NCBI GenBank assembly: GCA_945862235.1
Contig: CAMAYU010000019.1
Span: forward strand, 1-55,123
Origin: Schlesneria paludicola DSM 18645
Lineage (GTDB): Bacteria; Planctomycetota; Planctomycetia; Planctomycetales; Planctomycetaceae
Reading direction: 5' to 3'
Length of the DNA: 55,123 nucleotides
The translations under genes and the position numbers were made by a program. Position 1 is the stretch's first letter; the number at the start of each line of letters is the position of its first letter. The notes below the pieces were generated by a model. The model saw only the letters and a program-made list of their open reading frames with translations. It was not told the DNA's origin and made no database searches. Below are positions 28,350 through 37,148 of the stretch, piece after piece.

Positions 28350-29768
28350 ATGATTTCACTCGTCTCAGCACATCGAGCCGACCGTTGCGTGAGCCGTCGC
28401 GAATTGCTGCGGCTGAGTTCGTTGGGGATGCTCGGTTTGAAAATGCCCAGCGGATTGCGGGCTGAGACGGGATCGACGAACGGGACCGCCAGGAACTGCA
28501 TCTTCATTTTTTTGTGCGGAGGGCCTTCGCAAAATGACCTGTGGGATTTGAAGCCGGACGCTCCGGACGGCATCCGCAGCACGTTTCAGGCGATCGACAC
28601 CAACGTCCCCGGAATTCGGTTTGGTGAGCTGATTCCGCAAGTCGCGCGACATGCGGACAAGCTGGCGATCATTCGGTCGATGACTCACGACGACAACGGA
28701 CACGACACCGCGATTGCTCGTTCGTTGCTCGGACAGTTGCCGACTCAGCCGGGAGCGGTGCATGTCTCGCGGCATGATCATCCCTCGCTCGGAGCGATCC
28801 TGCATCGGCTGCGCGGCGACTGCGGCGAGCTACCTCCGTGGGTGATCCTGCCTCGGCCGTTCACCACCGGCGGGCCGCCGTACAAAGGGCAGTCGGCGGG
28901 GTTTCTGGGAGCGGCCTTTGACCCGCTCGTGCTCGACAAGGAGAAGAAGGGTTCACTGTCGGATCGTGACGTGAAGCTCGATGCCATTCGCCTGGCCGAC
29001 GGCATCGACCAAACACGGTTTGAGAATCGTCGCCGCATGCTCGGTACAGCGAACGGTTCAGACGCCACGGCGCGAGCGGCTTCTGCCGAAACGCTGCTGG
29101 CCGGTCATTACGACAAGGCGCTCAACCTGATGAGTTCGGGCAAAGCGAACCAAGCCTTCGATCTCAACCGCGAACCGGCGTCGCTGCGGGATCGCTACGG
29201 ACGCAATGAATACGGGCAGAGCTTTCTGCTCGCACGGCGGCTGGTCGAATCGGGCGTGCGAGTCGTCAACGTCTTCTGGACGTTCTTCGACGAGAAAGGT
29301 TGCCAGTTCAATCTGTGGGACAATCACGGCGTGCCCAATGACACCTGCGGAGTCGACGGTCAGCTCAAAGGGGAGGCGATGCTCAAGCATCAGTACTGCT
29401 GCCCGTCGTTCGATCGGTCATTCTCGGCCTTGTTGGAAGACCTTCAGGATCGCGGCCTGCTTGACGAGACGCTGGTCGCGGTCGCTGGTGAGTTCGGCCG
29501 CACGCCGCGCATCAACGCGACGGCTGGCCGAGACCATTGGGCTCCGTGTTACACGCAGTTGCTCGCGGGAGGCGGCGTTCGCGGGGGGCAGATCTACGGT
29601 GCCAGCGACGGCATCGGAGCGTATGTGAAAGACTTGCCCGTCACGCCGGACGACTACATGGCGACGATTCTGCACGCCTTCGGTTACGCTCCCGAGTCGG
29701 CGGTCTACGATCAACTCAATCGCCCGCAGCGGATCAGCCTCGGCACTCCGGTGACCGCTCTGTTTTGA
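28350..29768 (+). CDS. DUF1501 family exported protein (paralogue 6)
   Basis: The 472-aa protein has CVSRRELLRLSSLGMLG as Tat leader. CGGPSQNDLWDLKPDAP, PGIRFGELIP, AGEFGRTPRIN and GRDHWAP are present. It contains a WTFFDEKGCQFNLWDNHG insertion found in the members that close with a long cysteine-containing loop. ATG 28350 is selected because the upstream frame overlaps the sialidase gene. Its stop lies ten bases from the stop of the convergent minus-strand DUF1501 gene. Confidence 0.9.
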   Translation: MISLVSAHRADRCVSRRELLRLSSLGMLGLKMPSGLRAETGSTNGTARNCIFIFLCGGPSQNDLWDLKPDAPDGIRSTFQAIDTNVPGIRFGELIPQVARHADKLAIIRSMTHDDNGHDTAIARSLLGQLPTQPGAVHVSRHDHPSLGAILHRLRGDCGELPPWVILPRPFTTGGPPYKGQSAGFLGAAFDPLVLDKEKKGSLSDRDVKLDAIRLADGIDQTRFENRRRMLGTANGSDATARAASAETLLAGHYDKALNLMSSGKANQAFDLNREPASLRDRYGRNEYGQSFLLARRLVESGVRVVNVFWTFFDEKGCQFNLWDNHGVPNDTCGVDGQLKGEAMLKHQYCCPSFDRSFSALLEDLQDRGLLDETLVAVAGEFGRTPRINATAGRDHWAPCYTQLLAGGGVRGGQIYGASDGIGAYVKDLPVTPDDYMATILHAFGYAPESAVYDQLNRPQRISLGTPVTALF

Positions 29769-29778
29769 GGAGCGTGCT

Positions 29779-31188
29779 TCAGGCCAGAATCTCGTTGACG
29801 ATTCGGCCATGCACGTCGGTCAGGCGGAAGTCGCGGCCGGCGTGGCGGTAGGTGAGGCGTTCGTGGTCGAAGCCCATCTGGTGCAGCAGCGTGGCGTGGA
29901 GGTCGTGGATGTGGACTCGGTTCTCGACGGCTCGATAGCCGAAGTCATCCGTGCTGCCGTAGGCCAGGCCCCCTTTGATGCCGCCGCCCGCGAGCCAGAT
30001 CGAGAAGCCGTGATGATTGTGGTCGCGGCCGGTGGGGTTGCCGCCGCCGATCGGGATCTCGACCGCGGGAGTTCGTCCGAATTCACCGCCGCACAGCACG
30101 AGCGTTTCGTCGAGCAGACCTCGCTGAGCCAGATCGGTCAGCAGCGCGGCGATGGGGCCGTCCGCTTCATTCCCCAGTTTGCGATGTTCGCCCGCGATGT
30201 TGCTGTGGGAATCCCAGGGCTGCACGTCTCCGTGATAACACTGCACGACGCGGACGCCCCGCTCGATTAGTCGCCGGGCAATCAGGAGTTGGCGACCGTG
30301 AACCGTCTCCGCTTTGTAGAGTTCTTGTGTCGCCTTCGATTCCTTCGAGATGTCGAGCGCGTCGGTCGCTTCCATCTGCATGCGGAACGCGAGTTCAAAC
30401 GATTGGATGCGGGCTTCGAGGTTCGCGTCTTCTTGGCGAGCGGCCTGATGTTGGCGATTCAGCTTCGACAGCAGATCGAGTTGCCGTCGCTGATCGGTCG
30501 CACCGATGACCGGGTTTTGAATGTTGGCGATCAGTTCGGTGACGTTCGTCTTGCGTGTGTCGAGGTACGTTCCTTGAAAGATGCCCGGCAGGAACGAGCT
30601 GCGCCAGTTCGACGAATCGGCGACGGGCAGGCCAGGACACAGCGTCACGAAGCCGGGCAAGTTCTGGTTCTCGCAGCCGAGTCCATACGTCAGCCACGAG
30701 CCATAACTGGGGCGCGACAGCCGTTCGTCTCCGGTATTCATCAGCCGCATGCTTTGTTCGTGGTTCGGCGTATTGGCGTACATCGAGCGAATCACACAGA
30801 TGCGATCCGCGTGACGGCTCGCTGTTTGGTGAAAGATTTCGCTGCACCACAAGCCGCTGTCGCCGTACTGAGCGAACTGGAACGGCGAGGCCAACGCCAC
30901 GCCCGTTTCCCGTTCGGTCGTCAAGTTGCCGAGCGGCAGCTTCTTGCCACCCCATTTCGTGAGTTCCGTTTTTGGATCCCATGTATCGACCTGCGAAGGG
31001 CCTCCGTTCAAATAGATGTGAACGAGATGCTTGGCTCGCGACGCGAAGTGCGGACTGCGCACCGCCAACGGATTGCTCGCAGACACCTCGTCCGCATTCA
31101 ACAACGCCGGCAACGCGAGCAGACCAAGCCCCGTTCCTGTGGTGCGGAGCAGGTCGCGACGTGAAAACATTCTGGATGGATCGCTCAT
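29779..31188 (-). CDS. DUF1501 family exported protein (paralogue 7)
   Basis: The 469-aa minus-strand product has MFSRRDLLRTTGTGLGLLAL as leader. NGGPSQVDTWDPK, GGEFGRTPAVE and a variant GRDHNHHGF motif follow, in place of GRDHW. The GRDHN version marks the DUF1501 subgroup usually encoded beside a DUF1549/DUF1553 cytochrome. That cytochrome gene lies immediately upstream on the same strand, separated by a 129-bp gap containing a palindromic repeat. The pair presumably works together at the cell surface. Confidence 0.9.
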   Translation of the reverse strand: MSDPSRMFSRRDLLRTTGTGLGLLALPALLNADEVSASNPLAVRSPHFASRAKHLVHIYLNGGPSQVDTWDPKTELTKWGGKKLPLGNLTTERETGVALASPFQFAQYGDSGLWCSEIFHQTASRHADRICVIRSMYANTPNHEQSMRLMNTGDERLSRPSYGSWLTYGLGCENQNLPGFVTLCPGLPVADSSNWRSSFLPGIFQGTYLDTRKTNVTELIANIQNPVIGATDQRRQLDLLSKLNRQHQAARQEDANLEARIQSFELAFRMQMEATDALDISKESKATQELYKAETVHGRQLLIARRLIERGVRVVQCYHGDVQPWDSHSNIAGEHRKLGNEADGPIAALLTDLAQRGLLDETLVLCGGEFGRTPAVEIPIGGGNPTGRDHNHHGFSIWLAGGGIKGGLAYGSTDDFGYRAVENRVHIHDLHATLLHQMGFDHERLTYRHAGRDFRLTDVHGRIVNEILA

Positions 31189-31212
31189 GTTGTCTCCGGT
31201 GTATTGACCGCG

Positions 31213-31308
31213 ATGTAACCCGAAGCGTCAGCGAGGGCGAGCGCTCCAAAACGCGATGAATTCGGTGTTCTTTGAAGCGTCCGCCCTCGCTGACGCTTCG
31301 GGTTACAT
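31213..31308. repeat. Palindromic repeat between two minus-strand genes
   Basis: The 27-bp arms at 31213-31239 and 31282-31308 are exact reverse complements (core GTAACCCGAAGCGTCAGCGA). This repeat belongs to a separate family from the other palindromes in this window. A strong hairpin in the gap could terminate transcription or stabilise the upstream mRNA. Confidence 0.85.
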
Positions 31309-31317
31309 TCATCACTG

Positions 31318-33987
31318 TCAATCAACGAACATCAGCTCGTTGCTCATCAACAACACTTGGGCGAGTTGTTCCAGCGAGCCTGCTTGCCGGAACTCGTTGC
31401 ACCAGGCGAGTTCGTCGGCTGTCGGCTCGCGTCCGTAAACGGCGAGGTACACGTTCGTGATCGCGTTCGCGACTTCCGTATTCGACGGACGATTCGCCAG
31501 TGCTTTCGCTCGCCCCAGCACGAAAGTGGAGTTCATCGCGAACAGAGCTTGTTGCGGCACGGTCGTCATCACGCGGCGCGGCGTGGAGGTGTCGGCGTTG
31601 GCGAAATCAAAGTTCTGGACCATTGCTGGAATGTTTTGCCGTTCGACGAAGGCGTACACGGTGCGGCGACGATTGTTCTCGTCGGTGATGAGCGGCGGCC
31701 GGCCGAACATCGTTTCGTCCAACTCGCCCGACGCGACGAGCAGCGTGTCGCGCATCTGCTCGAAGTCGAGCCGCCGGCGGTTGGCTCGCCATAGCAGCGA
31801 GTTCGCCGGGTCGGCTTCGAGTTGCTTCGCCATCTGCGGCGTGTCTGGAATTCGCGACGACCGCTGATAGGCTCGCGAGGTGACGATCAACTCATGCAGC
31901 GGCTTCGTGCGCCAACCGTGGCGGATGAAGAAGTCGGCCAGGAAATCGAGCAGCTCGTGTTGGGCCGGGCGTTTGGTTCGCAGGCCGAAGTCGCTGGGGT
32001 TCTCCACCAGCGGCTCGCCGAAGTGATGCATCCAAACGCGATTCACCCAGACGCGCGCGGTGAGCGGGTTGTCGCGCGACGCGATCGCGTTAGCGAGGTC
32101 GAGTCGTCCGCCACCGTCGGTGAAGTTCGCTCGGTCGGCCTTCGACAACGCGCTGAGGAACCGTCGCGGGACCGGCAATCCGCGAGCGCTGGGATCGCCT
32201 CGCTGGAAGATCACGGGATCGCACAAGACTTCGGAATCAGTGACGACCATCGCTCGCGGCGCGGCGTCCTTGTGTTTGACGGCGATGGCATCGAGCTGCC
32301 CCAGCAAACCGCGAAAGGCGTCTCCCGGTTGCCGCGAGAGATAAACCGTCACGTCTCGTTTCGGAAACCAGACCGGACCATCGCGTGAAACCAGCAACGC
32401 GGCGATCGGGTCCGCTTCGTCAGCATTCTTGGCCCACACGTCGCGGATGATCGTGCCGTAGGCTCGCGCGACCTCGGCCGGCGTTTGCGGCTTGGCGGCG
32501 ACGAGTCCGTCGATGATCCGCTGGTCGATGCCGCGAGCTTTCCATTCTTCCGGCTTCAGCACCGGTTCGCGCATCAGATCATGCCACGGGCCGAAGAGCG
32601 GGTCGTCGGTGAACGCTCGGCGAGCGATCAGTTGCCGCCAGCGTTTCGTGATCTGCGGACGGAGCTGATCGGGGATCAATGACAGAAAGAAGATCGTCGT
32701 CTCGGAGACATCGGGTTCGGTCGTGGCGACCTGCACCAGGTAATCCGGCGTCCGCTCGCGAGCGGTCTTCAGCGTCGAATCGTAATGAGCCTGCTGCTGG
32801 TCGTAGACCTCCTTCAGTTTGCCGGCGAACTCTTGCTCGAACGCCTTGCCAGCTTCCGCGACGGGGGCGATACGCGGCCGTTCGAGCGGTTCGATGCAGC
32901 TCGCGAAGACGCCGTACAACGAGTAGTAGTCGGCGGTCGGAATCGGATCGAACTTGTGGTCGTGGCAGCGAGCACAACTGATCGTCAGGCCGAGGAAGCC
33001 ACGCGAGACCACGTCGATCTGATCGTCGATCACGTCATGCCGATTGCTGTCGAACATGCGTCCGAGCGTCAACAAACCCAGCGCCGCGAGGTCCGCTGAG
33101 TCCTCCGGCAACTTCAATCGGTCAGCGGCGAGCTGCTCGCGAATGAACTGATCGAACGGCTTGTCGTCGTTGAACGCGCGGATCACATAATCGCGATAGG
33201 TGTAGGCGAACGGCCGGATGCGCGCGTCGCCGTACATCAACACGCCGTCCTTCGCGTCCGAGTATCTCGCCACGTCGAGCCAATGCCGCCCCCAGCGTTC
33301 GCCGTACCGAAGGGACGCGAGCAGCTCTTGCACGAGCCGCGGGTAATCTTCGCGAGCCGTCGCCAGTTGCTTCTCCGTCGGCGGCAGGCCGATGAGATCA
33401 AACGTCGTCCGCCGCACGAGCGTCCGCATGTCGGCCGGCTCGGTCGCGACCAAGTTGTTCTCGCGCAGCTTCCGTTCGATCAAGAAATCAATCGGATGAG
33501 CATTCGGCTCGATCGTTGGCGGCGCGATCGGCTGAAAGGCCCAATGCCGCTCCGCCGCCGCTTCGATGTCGGTGACGATCTTGGCTCCCGTTCGCGGATC
33601 GTGAGCACCTTGCCGAATCCACGTCGTCAGGTCTTCGATCTGCGCGTCAGTCAGTCTTCCGCCCGCCTCTTTCGGCGGCATCTTGAGCTGCGGATCACGA
33701 TGCGAGACCGCTCGGATCAGCAAACTCGCCGACGGATCGCCCGGCACGATCGCGGGGCCACCGTTACCACCCTTCTCCCAACCCGCTCGCGAATCCAGAC
33801 GCAACTTGGCCGACGCTTCCGCCGGACCGTGACACTCATAGCAATGCTTCACAAGCAGCGGCCGAATCTTCTTCTCAAAGAACTCAACCCCACGCGCCGC
33901 ATCGTCGGCACGAACGACGTCGTTAGTCGCGGCACCAAACAACAGCACGCACAGAAATAATCTGACGGCCAACCTCAGCAGACTCAT
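31318..33987 (-). CDS. Planctomycete cytochrome protein (PSCyt1 + DUF1549 + DUF1553)
   Basis: The 889-aa product has a leader (RLFLCVLLFGAATNDVV). It has one haem motif (CYECHG, about residue 50) followed by MPPKEAGGRLTDAQIEDLTTWIRQGA, the standard PSCyt1 module. DUF1549 follows (about 155-370; HPIDFLIERKL, DLIGLPPT, GERWGRHWLDVARY). DUF1553 occupies about 600-850 (ARVWVNRVWMHHFG, RPAQHELLDFLADFFIRHGW, TPRRVMTTVPQQALFAMNS). An internal CARCHDHKFDPI sequence may be a second haem site. It is the partner of the DUF1501 gene downstream, and a GTGGGATAGGC repeat lies just upstream at 34000. Confidence 0.92.
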   Translation of the reverse strand: MSLLRLAVRLFLCVLLFGAATNDVVRADDAARGVEFFEKKIRPLLVKHCYECHGPAEASAKLRLDSRAGWEKGGNGGPAIVPGDPSASLLIRAVSHRDPQLKMPPKEAGGRLTDAQIEDLTTWIRQGAHDPRTGAKIVTDIEAAAERHWAFQPIAPPTIEPNAHPIDFLIERKLRENNLVATEPADMRTLVRRTTFDLIGLPPTEKQLATAREDYPRLVQELLASLRYGERWGRHWLDVARYSDAKDGVLMYGDARIRPFAYTYRDYVIRAFNDDKPFDQFIREQLAADRLKLPEDSADLAALGLLTLGRMFDSNRHDVIDDQIDVVSRGFLGLTISCARCHDHKFDPIPTADYYSLYGVFASCIEPLERPRIAPVAEAGKAFEQEFAGKLKEVYDQQQAHYDSTLKTARERTPDYLVQVATTEPDVSETTIFFLSLIPDQLRPQITKRWRQLIARRAFTDDPLFGPWHDLMREPVLKPEEWKARGIDQRIIDGLVAAKPQTPAEVARAYGTIIRDVWAKNADEADPIAALLVSRDGPVWFPKRDVTVYLSRQPGDAFRGLLGQLDAIAVKHKDAAPRAMVVTDSEVLCDPVIFQRGDPSARGLPVPRRFLSALSKADRANFTDGGGRLDLANAIASRDNPLTARVWVNRVWMHHFGEPLVENPSDFGLRTKRPAQHELLDFLADFFIRHGWRTKPLHELIVTSRAYQRSSRIPDTPQMAKQLEADPANSLLWRANRRRLDFEQMRDTLLVASGELDETMFGRPPLITDENNRRRTVYAFVERQNIPAMVQNFDFANADTSTPRRVMTTVPQQALFAMNSTFVLGRAKALANRPSNTEVANAITNVYLAVYGREPTADELAWCNEFRQAGSLEQLAQVLLMSNELMFVD

Positions 33988-33999
33988 GGTGGTTCTCGT

Positions 34000-34063
34000 C
34001 GTGGGATAGGCTTCCAGCCTGTCGTCGTCATCGTGGAATCACAGGCTGGAAGTCTATGCCACG
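34000..34063. repeat. GTGGGATAGGC palindromic repeat, copy 2
   Basis: A 64-bp imperfect palindrome runs from CGTGGGATAGGCTTCC to GGAAGTCTATGCCACG. It sits between the divergent cytochrome gene and paralogue 8. Confidence 0.85.
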
Positions 34064-34171
34064 CCGGTGTTTCTCTGAGGAGTACGGCACGCTAGAAGTC
34101 TATCTGACGTGGTGGATCAATGGGAGCCGATGTATTGTGTTGATGGCAACAAACACTCGGAGACCTTTGAA

Positions 34172-35611
34172 ATGCTCTCGATCCTTGGCGACCGACATGC
34201 GGCGACCTGCGATGGGCACAGGCGTCGCGAGTTGTTGCAAGCTGGGGGCGCGGGGTTGCTCGGCCTGTCGTTGCCGAAGTTGCTGGCGGCCGAGTCGCAT
34301 GCGTCGGACGTTGTGCCGAAGGCCAAGTCGGTCATTTTCCTCCTGTTATTTGGTGGTCCGAGCCAGCTCGAGACGTACGATTTGAAACCCGACGCACCCG
34401 AAGCGATTCGCGGGCCGTTTCGACCGATCGCCTGTCGCACGCCGGAGCTGTTGATCGGTGAGTGTTTGCCAAACACGGCTCAGGTCTCGGACAAGTTCTG
34501 CGTCGTGCGGACGATGACGCACTCGTTCAACGATCACAGCGGCGGCGGGCATTACCTGCAAACCGGCAAGCGCTGGCATGTGCCGATCGGCGGCGGGTTC
34601 AGTCCGACGCCGAAGGACTGGCCGTCAATCGGTTCGATCGTCGAGTACGTCGATCAGCAACAGCAAGGACTCAGCAGTCCGCTTCCGTCTTACATGGTTG
34701 TGCCCAATTCGCTCGGCCGCTTGCAGGAGAAGGGTCAGTATCCGCGTCCGGGTGAACATGCCGGTTGGTTGGGCCAGCGCTACAACCCGTTGACGACGCA
34801 GATCGACAAGCAATCGCTGACCGACAATCCGTACTGGCGCGACTGCTCGGACGAGGAACTCAACTTTCAAATCGCCGGCATGGCGGCTCGCGAAGGGATT
34901 ACGCTCGACCGGCAACGAACTCGTCAGTCGCTGCTGGAGCAATTCGACATCGAGCGCCGTCGCTCGTCTCGCACGAAGGCACCGGCCGGCTACGATGCGT
35001 TTCAAGAACGAGCCTTCGCACTCGTGACTTCGGAAAAAACCCGCGAGGCGCTCGACATTCGCCGCGAGCGAACCGAACTGCGAGATCGGTACGGCCGTCA
35101 TCTCTTCGGGCAGTCTTGCTTGATGGCTCGGCGGTTGGTCGAAGCGGGCGTTCGATTCGTCACGGTCCATTACGACTGCGTCGATGGTTATAGCTGGGAC
35201 TCGCACCGCAACAGCGATGACGTCAAGAAGTCGTTGCTGCCGACCTTTGATCAAGCCTACGCCGCGCTGATCCGCGATCTCGACGAGCGCGGTTTGCTCG
35301 CCGAAACGCTGGTGGTCGCCACGGGCGAAATGGGACGGACTCCGAAAGCGAACGCCCAATGGGGCCGCGATCACTGGAGCACGCTCTTCTCGATGACGCT
35401 CGCCGGTGGTGGCGTGGTCGGCGGTCGCGTCTACGGCAAGTCCGATAAAGACGCCGCGTACCCTATCGAGAAGCCAGTCACCCCCGAAGACCTCGCGGCG
35501 ACGATTTATCATGCGCTCGGCATCGACCACGAACTTCGAGTCCCCAACGCCGAAAACCGCCCAACCCCTGTTGTCGAAGGTGGCGAACCAGTCACCTCTC
35601 TGTGGAGTTGA
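34172..35611 (+). CDS. DUF1501 family exported protein (paralogue 8)
   Basis: The 479-aa protein has HRRRELLQAGGAGLLGL as Tat leader. FGGPSQLETYDLKPDAP, PELLIGECLP, TGEMGRTPKAN and GRDHWST follow. ATG 34172 is chosen by likeness to the start of paralogue 1 (MLSI, then TCDGH before the twin arginines). It is followed by paralogue 9 after only four bases, so the two are translationally linked. Confidence 0.9.
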   Translation: MLSILGDRHAATCDGHRRRELLQAGGAGLLGLSLPKLLAAESHASDVVPKAKSVIFLLLFGGPSQLETYDLKPDAPEAIRGPFRPIACRTPELLIGECLPNTAQVSDKFCVVRTMTHSFNDHSGGGHYLQTGKRWHVPIGGGFSPTPKDWPSIGSIVEYVDQQQQGLSSPLPSYMVVPNSLGRLQEKGQYPRPGEHAGWLGQRYNPLTTQIDKQSLTDNPYWRDCSDEELNFQIAGMAAREGITLDRQRTRQSLLEQFDIERRRSSRTKAPAGYDAFQERAFALVTSEKTREALDIRRERTELRDRYGRHLFGQSCLMARRLVEAGVRFVTVHYDCVDGYSWDSHRNSDDVKKSLLPTFDQAYAALIRDLDERGLLAETLVVATGEMGRTPKANAQWGRDHWSTLFSMTLAGGGVVGGRVYGKSDKDAAYPIEKPVTPEDLAATIYHALGIDHELRVPNAENRPTPVVEGGEPVTSLWS

Positions 35612-35615
35612 AAGA

Positions 35616-37013
35616 ATGCCAAGCAGATCTCATCAACACACTCTCGGATTCAACCGGCGCGAGCTGTTGCAGGTCGGGTATTCCGGATTGATCGGCTTTG
35701 GTCTGCCGACGTTGCTCGCGCAGCAAGCGCGAGCCGCCGAGTCTGCGCCCTCGCACGAGCAACGTGCTCGCAGCGTGATCCTGATTTTTTTGACTGGAGC
35801 TCCGAGTCATCTCGACATGTTCGATTTGAAGCCGGAGGCACCGGCGGAAGTGCGGGGCACGTTTCAGCCGATCGCCACACGGACACCGGGCATGGACGTC
35901 TGCGAGCACTTGCCGAAGCTTGCCGCTCGATCCGACAAGTACGCCATCATTCGCTCGATGACGCACGGCTTGCCGAGCCACGAGCACGCCACGCACATGC
36001 TGCTCACCGGCATCGACAAGATGCCGATCGGCTCGACGCACATGGCCTCGCGAAACGATTGGCCCTGTTACGCCTCGACGCTCGACTATCTGCGGCCGCG
36101 GCACGACGGCATTCCGAACGGCGTGATGTTGCCGACGTATTTGAATAACGGCTACGGGTTCTCCGGCCAGGACGCCGGCTTCCTCGGAGCGAAGTACGAC
36201 CCGTGGCATGTGAAGCAAGACCCCAACGACCCGAAGTTCCGAGTCGAGAACCTCAGCCTTCCGGTGGGCATGTCGGTCGATGCGCTCGGTCATCGGCGTC
36301 AGTTGTTGGCTCAGTTCAACGCGCAGTCGGCGAGCTTCGATCTCGCTCGATCGGCTGCCGAGTTCAGCAACTATCAAGACCAGGCGATGTCGATCCTGAC
36401 CGCAAGCGCGATCGGTCGGGCCTTCGCCATCGACCAGGAACCGGCCGCCGTGCGAGACAATTACGGCCGACACCTCTTCGGCCAATCGTTGCTGTTGTCG
36501 AGGCGGCTCGTGCAAGCCGGAGTTCCGATCGTGCAGGCCAACATGGGAACGATGAACAATTGGGACACACACAACAGCAACTTCACGCAGCTCAAAGACC
36601 GCCTGTTGCCGCCGCTCGATCAAGGGGTCTCCGCGCTGCTCGACGATCTGAGTTCCTCGGGCCTGCTGGAGACAACGCTGGTCGTGATGGTCGGCGAGTT
36701 CGGTCGTACTCCGAAGCTCGGCGGCAACGTCGGCACGCCCAGCTACGTCCCCGACGGCCGCGACCATTGGGGCGGAGTCTACTTCGCTCTCTTCGCCGGA
36801 GCAGGCGTGCGTGGCGGCCAAGTGATCGGCAGCTCCGACAACATCGCCGCCTATCCCGCCTCGAACCCGTACTACCCGTCCGATCTCGGAGCAACGATCT
36901 TCCAATCGCTGGGCATCGATCCGCAGACCATGATGAAAGACCGCACCAATCGCCCGATGCAAATCAGCGAAGGCCACTTGATTCAACCGCTGTTCACCGG
37001 GGCGACAAGTTAG
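35616..37013 (+). CDS. DUF1501 family exported protein (paralogue 9)
   Basis: The 465-aa product has FNRRELLQVGYSGLIGFG as Tat leader. TGAPSHLDMFDLKPEAP, PGMDVCEHLP, VGEFGRTPKLGG and GRDHWGG follow. The start is ATG 35616, four bases after the preceding stop and within AAAGA-rich sequence. An in-frame extension far into paralogue 8 is rejected because the Tat leader begins here. A palindromic repeat 13 bp after the stop may terminate the transcript. Confidence 0.9.
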   Translation: MPSRSHQHTLGFNRRELLQVGYSGLIGFGLPTLLAQQARAAESAPSHEQRARSVILIFLTGAPSHLDMFDLKPEAPAEVRGTFQPIATRTPGMDVCEHLPKLAARSDKYAIIRSMTHGLPSHEHATHMLLTGIDKMPIGSTHMASRNDWPCYASTLDYLRPRHDGIPNGVMLPTYLNNGYGFSGQDAGFLGAKYDPWHVKQDPNDPKFRVENLSLPVGMSVDALGHRRQLLAQFNAQSASFDLARSAAEFSNYQDQAMSILTASAIGRAFAIDQEPAAVRDNYGRHLFGQSLLLSRRLVQAGVPIVQANMGTMNNWDTHNSNFTQLKDRLLPPLDQGVSALLDDLSSSGLLETTLVVMVGEFGRTPKLGGNVGTPSYVPDGRDHWGGVYFALFAGAGVRGGQVIGSSDNIAAYPASNPYYPSDLGATIFQSLGIDPQTMMKDRTNRPMQISEGHLIQPLFTGATS

Positions 37014-37026
37014 CAGCGTGTTGAAA

Positions 37027-37092
37027 GTGGGATAGGCATCCTGCCTGTCAGTGACTTGCCGAGAGTTTTGACAGGCTGGAAGCCTATCCCAC
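37027..37092. repeat. GTGGGATAGGC palindromic repeat, copy 3
   Basis: A 66-bp palindrome (GTGGGATAGGCATCCTGCC to GGCTGGAAGCCTATCCCAC) lies just after the paralogue 9 stop and about 55 bp before the next start. It was probably inserted by the same process as copies 1, 2, 4 and 5. Confidence 0.88.
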
Positions 37093-37148
37093 GGTTCTTT
37101 ACCGCGATGGCAGTCAGAGTCCACGCCGCAACAAATAGGGATCTGAAG

